24,682 nucleotides of DNA, from positions 1 to 24,682 of the forward strand of contig CAJTSB010000039.1 of the NCBI GenBank assembly GCA_910578825.1, in the 5' to 3' direction. The DNA is from an uncultured Lachnospiraceae bacterium. GTDB taxonomy: Bacteria > Bacillota > Clostridia > Lachnospirales > Lachnospiraceae. The notes under the pieces are model-generated. The model did no database searches. It had not been told where the DNA came from and saw nothing but the letters and a program-made list of their open reading frames with translations. Position numbers and translations under genes: made by a program. Below are positions 22,655-24,682 of this stretch, piece after piece. Every line of letters starts with the position of its first letter. Position 1 is the stretch's first letter.

Positions 22655-24484
22655 TTATTTTTTAAATCCTGCCCGTTTGCGCAGCGTAGGGTCTAAAATA
22701 CGCTTGCGAATCCGCAGGCTTTCCGGTGTGACTTCGAGAAGTTCATCCGCCTCGATGAACTCCAATGCCTGCTCCAGACTGAGGATTTTGGGTGGCGTTA
22801 AGGTGAGCGCCTCATCTGCACTTGAAGAACGGGTGTTGGTGAGGTGCTTTTTCTTGCATACATTGAGCTCGATATCTTCCGGCTTGGCGCTCTGTCCGAT
22901 AATCATTCCGGCATAGACTTTCTCTCCGGCGCCGATAAAGAGCGTACCGCGGTCCTGTGCGCTGAACAGTCCGTAGGTCACGGATTCTCCAGATTCAAAG
23001 GCAATCAGGGAACCTTGTTTGCGGTAGGCGATGTCGCCGCGGTAAGGCTCATAACCGTTGAAAATCGTGTTGATGATACCATTGCCTTTCGTGTCCGTCA
23101 TGAACTCATTGCGGTAGCCAATCAGTCCGCGGGAGGGGATGTTGAATTCCAGGCGTGTATAGCCGCCGCTGATGGGTCCCATATTGCGAAGTTCCCCTTT
23201 GCGCTGGCTCAGTTTTTCAATCACGGCTCCGGTAAATTCGTCCGGAACGTCCACATAGGCAAGCTCCATCGGCTCTAAACGTTTGCCGTTTTCATCCGTG
23301 TGGAATAATACTTCCGCCTTGCTGACGGCGAATTCGTAGCCTTCGCGGCGCATGTTCTCAATCAATACCGACAGATGCAGTTCGCCCCTTCCCGAAACTT
23401 TCAGGCTGTCCGGGCTGTCGGTTTCCTCCACACGCAGGGAGACGTCTGTATTCAGTTCGCGGAACAGGCGGTCGCGGATATGGCGCGAGGTGACATATTT
23501 GCCTTCCTGTCCGGCCAGCGGGCTGTCATTTACAATAAAATTCATAGAAATCGTAGGCTTAGATATCTTCTGGAAGTCGATGGCGACCGGGTTATCCGGT
23601 GAGCAGATGGTATCGCCGATATGAATGTCTGCGATCCCGGAAATGGCTACAATCGAGCCGATTTTCGCCTCGTTGACGTCTACCTTGTTCAGACCGTCAA
23701 ATTCATATAATTTGCTGATGCGTACTTTCTGCAGCTTATCCGGCTCATGGTGGTTTACCACCACCGCATCCTGATTGATTTTCAGGCATCCGTTGTCTAC
23801 TTTGCCGACGCCAATGCGCCCGACATATTCGTTGTAGTCAATGGTACTGATCAGTACCTGCGTACCTGCGTCCGGGTCGCCTTCCGGCGCCGGAATATAA
23901 TCTATGATGGTCTCAAAAAGGGCGGTCATATCTTTCTTTTCATCATTCAAATCTTTTACAGCGTAGCCGTCCCTTGCCGAAGCGTAGAGAAAAGGGCAGT
24001 CCAGCTGTTCGTCTGAGGCGTCCAGATCCATAAACAGTTCTAACACTTCGTCGATGACCTCATCCGGACGCGCCTCCGGGCGGTCAATTTTATTGACGCA
24101 TACGATGACCGGAAGATCCAACGCCAGCGCTTTCATCAGCACGAATTTTGTCTGCGGCATGGCGCCCTCGAACGCATCTACGACAAGGACGACGCCGTTT
24201 ACCATTTTCAAGACACGCTCCACTTCGCCGCCGAAGTCGGCATGTCCGGGAGTGTCAATAATGTTGATTTTAGTATCTTTATAGAATACAGCGGTATTTT
24301 TGGAGAGAATTGTAATTCCGCGTTCCCGCTCAATATCATTGGAGTCCATCACGCGCTCCTGTACTTCCTGGTTGGCACGGAATACGCCGCTTTGTTTCAG
24401 CAGTTCGTCTACCAGCGTCGTCTTGCCGTGGTCTACGTGCGCAATGATGGCGATGTTGCGTATATCTTCACGTTTCATTTTCAT
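22655..24484 (-). CDS. typA: Translational GTPase TypA/BipA
   Basis: 609-residue ribosome-associated GTPase related to EF-G and LepA, linked in other bacteria to ribosome assembly and stress or cold growth. All G motifs are intact: AHVDHGKT (15-22), RGIT (55-58), DTPGHAD (77-83), NKID (131-134) and SA (169-170). EF-G-like domains follow, and the C-terminal part has the TypA-specific region (SGGYTRLEFNIPSRGLIGYR, then KKKHLTNTRSSSADEA). The length is standard. I chose ATG 24484 because GGAAGG lies 8 nt upstream; the open frame reaches 24538, which coincides with the predicted transcription start. It appears to be a single-gene unit facing the ABC operon tail to tail. Confidence 0.97.
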   Translation of the reverse strand: MKMKREDIRNIAIIAHVDHGKTTLVDELLKQSGVFRANQEVQERVMDSNDIERERGITILSKNTAVFYKDTKINIIDTPGHADFGGEVERVLKMVNGVVLVVDAFEGAMPQTKFVLMKALALDLPVIVCVNKIDRPEARPDEVIDEVLELFMDLDASDEQLDCPFLYASARDGYAVKDLNDEKKDMTALFETIIDYIPAPEGDPDAGTQVLISTIDYNEYVGRIGVGKVDNGCLKINQDAVVVNHHEPDKLQKVRISKLYEFDGLNKVDVNEAKIGSIVAISGIADIHIGDTICSPDNPVAIDFQKISKPTISMNFIVNDSPLAGQEGKYVTSRHIRDRLFRELNTDVSLRVEETDSPDSLKVSGRGELHLSVLIENMRREGYEFAVSKAEVLFHTDENGKRLEPMELAYVDVPDEFTGAVIEKLSQRKGELRNMGPISGGYTRLEFNIPSRGLIGYRNEFMTDTKGNGIINTIFNGYEPYRGDIAYRKQGSLIAFESGESVTYGLFSAQDRGTLFIGAGEKVYAGMIIGQSAKPEDIELNVCKKKHLTNTRSSSADEALTLTPPKILSLEQALEFIEADELLEVTPESLRIRKRILDPTLRKRAGFKK

Positions 24485-24545
24485 AAGTGGTACCTTCCTT
24501 TTCAAATAGGTAAGCTGATTCAGTCTGAATGTTTCCAACTAGCGT

Positions 24546-24574
24546 ATTATACTGCGCAGAAAGGAATTTGGCAA
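24546..24574 (-). promoter_or_regulatory. Sigma-A promoter of typA
   Basis: On the - strand TTGCCA (24574-24569) and TATAAT (24551-24546) are 17 bp apart. The start would be near 24539, giving a ~55-nt leader to the ATG at 24484. Confidence 0.75.
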
Positions 24575-24620
24575 GTCCTGACTGTAACAATTCAGCCTGT
24601 AGGTTACATCTTAGCATTGT

Positions 24621-24650
24621 TTCATGGAGTTCTTGCAAGACTGCCATGAA
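24621..24650. promoter_or_regulatory. 30-bp imperfect dyad upstream of typA
   Basis: TTCATGG (24621-24627) and CCATGAA (24644-24650) are perfect inverted arms, and between them TCTTGCAAGA (24631-24640) is a palindrome with the same centre. In all 12 of 15 base pairs match. It lies about 47 bp upstream of the typA -35 box and overlaps the recurring 15-mer. It could be an operator or part of a repeat element. Confidence 0.5.
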
Positions 24651-24661
24651 AATTCTTATGG
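24647..24661 (-). repeat. Dispersed intergenic 15-mer, copy 2
   Basis: Exact reverse complement of the sequence at 215-229. It lies ~73 bp upstream of the typA -35 box and overlaps the right arm of the dyad by 4 bp. Confidence 0.5.
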
Positions 24662-24682
24662 GAAGTAAACATATTTCCGAAG

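Noticed and set aside
24485..24538. 18-residue extension of TypA
   Set aside because: It would begin right at the predicted transcription start; GGAAGG and correct spacing support ATG 24484.

Overview
The window looks like a low-to-mid GC Gram-positive gut Clostridia genome, most likely Lachnospiraceae. The basis is class-level: sigma-A type promoters with AAAGGAGG ribosome sites, lipoproteins with II-type signals, glutamine synthetase followed by an ANTAR regulator, LL-diaminopimelate aminotransferase, a eukaryotic-type HisA, and very large secreted glycan hydrolases ending in lysine-rich Ig-like/Fn3 modules. The genus cannot be fixed from the sequence alone.

Region 1 (1-6350, + strand) is a compact metabolic run: hisA (eukaryotic type), a DUF4349 lipoprotein, glnA, an ANTAR RNA-binding regulator, dapF and dapL. 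A clear promoter (264-292) lies before hisA, and gaps are 0-58 nt or small overlaps. The theme is nitrogen assimilation plus histidine and lysine/peptidoglycan precursor synthesis. A perfect 10-bp hairpin and then a second hairpin with a T7 tract close the unit.

Region 2 (6480-17379, + strand) is the accessory part and the most interesting. A near-consensus promoter overlapped by a dyad operator drives a 2017-residue secreted enzyme. It carries a GH30 domain resembling endo-beta-1,6-galactanases and a GH43 domain resembling subfamily 24 exo-beta-1,3-galactanases, plus several accessory modules. Next come a 1209-residue secreted parallel beta-helix protein with the same C-terminal surface module, and a PrsA/SurA-like foldase lipoprotein. 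I read this as a type II arabinogalactan (plant AGP) utilisation operon: one protein could remove beta-1,6 side chains and the beta-1,3 backbone, the second may act on another linkage or bind substrate, and the lipoprotein may help fold these exoproteins.

Region 3 (17400-22651) is a NarL-type two-component system (response regulator and HisKA_3 kinase, - strand) divergent from a three-gene ABC-2 exporter (ATPase and two permeases, + strand). The organisation resembles drug-sensing and export modules such as LnrJK-LnrLMN. The intergenic region holds a consensus promoter for the kinase and two TGAC/GTCA dyads suitable for regulator binding.

Region 4 (22655-24484, - strand) is typA/bipA, a ribosome-associated GTPase, with its own consensus promoter. 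A 15-bp sequence upstream of hisA recurs upstream of typA in the same orientation relative to the gene. No rRNA, tRNA, CRISPR array, transposase or phage gene was seen.
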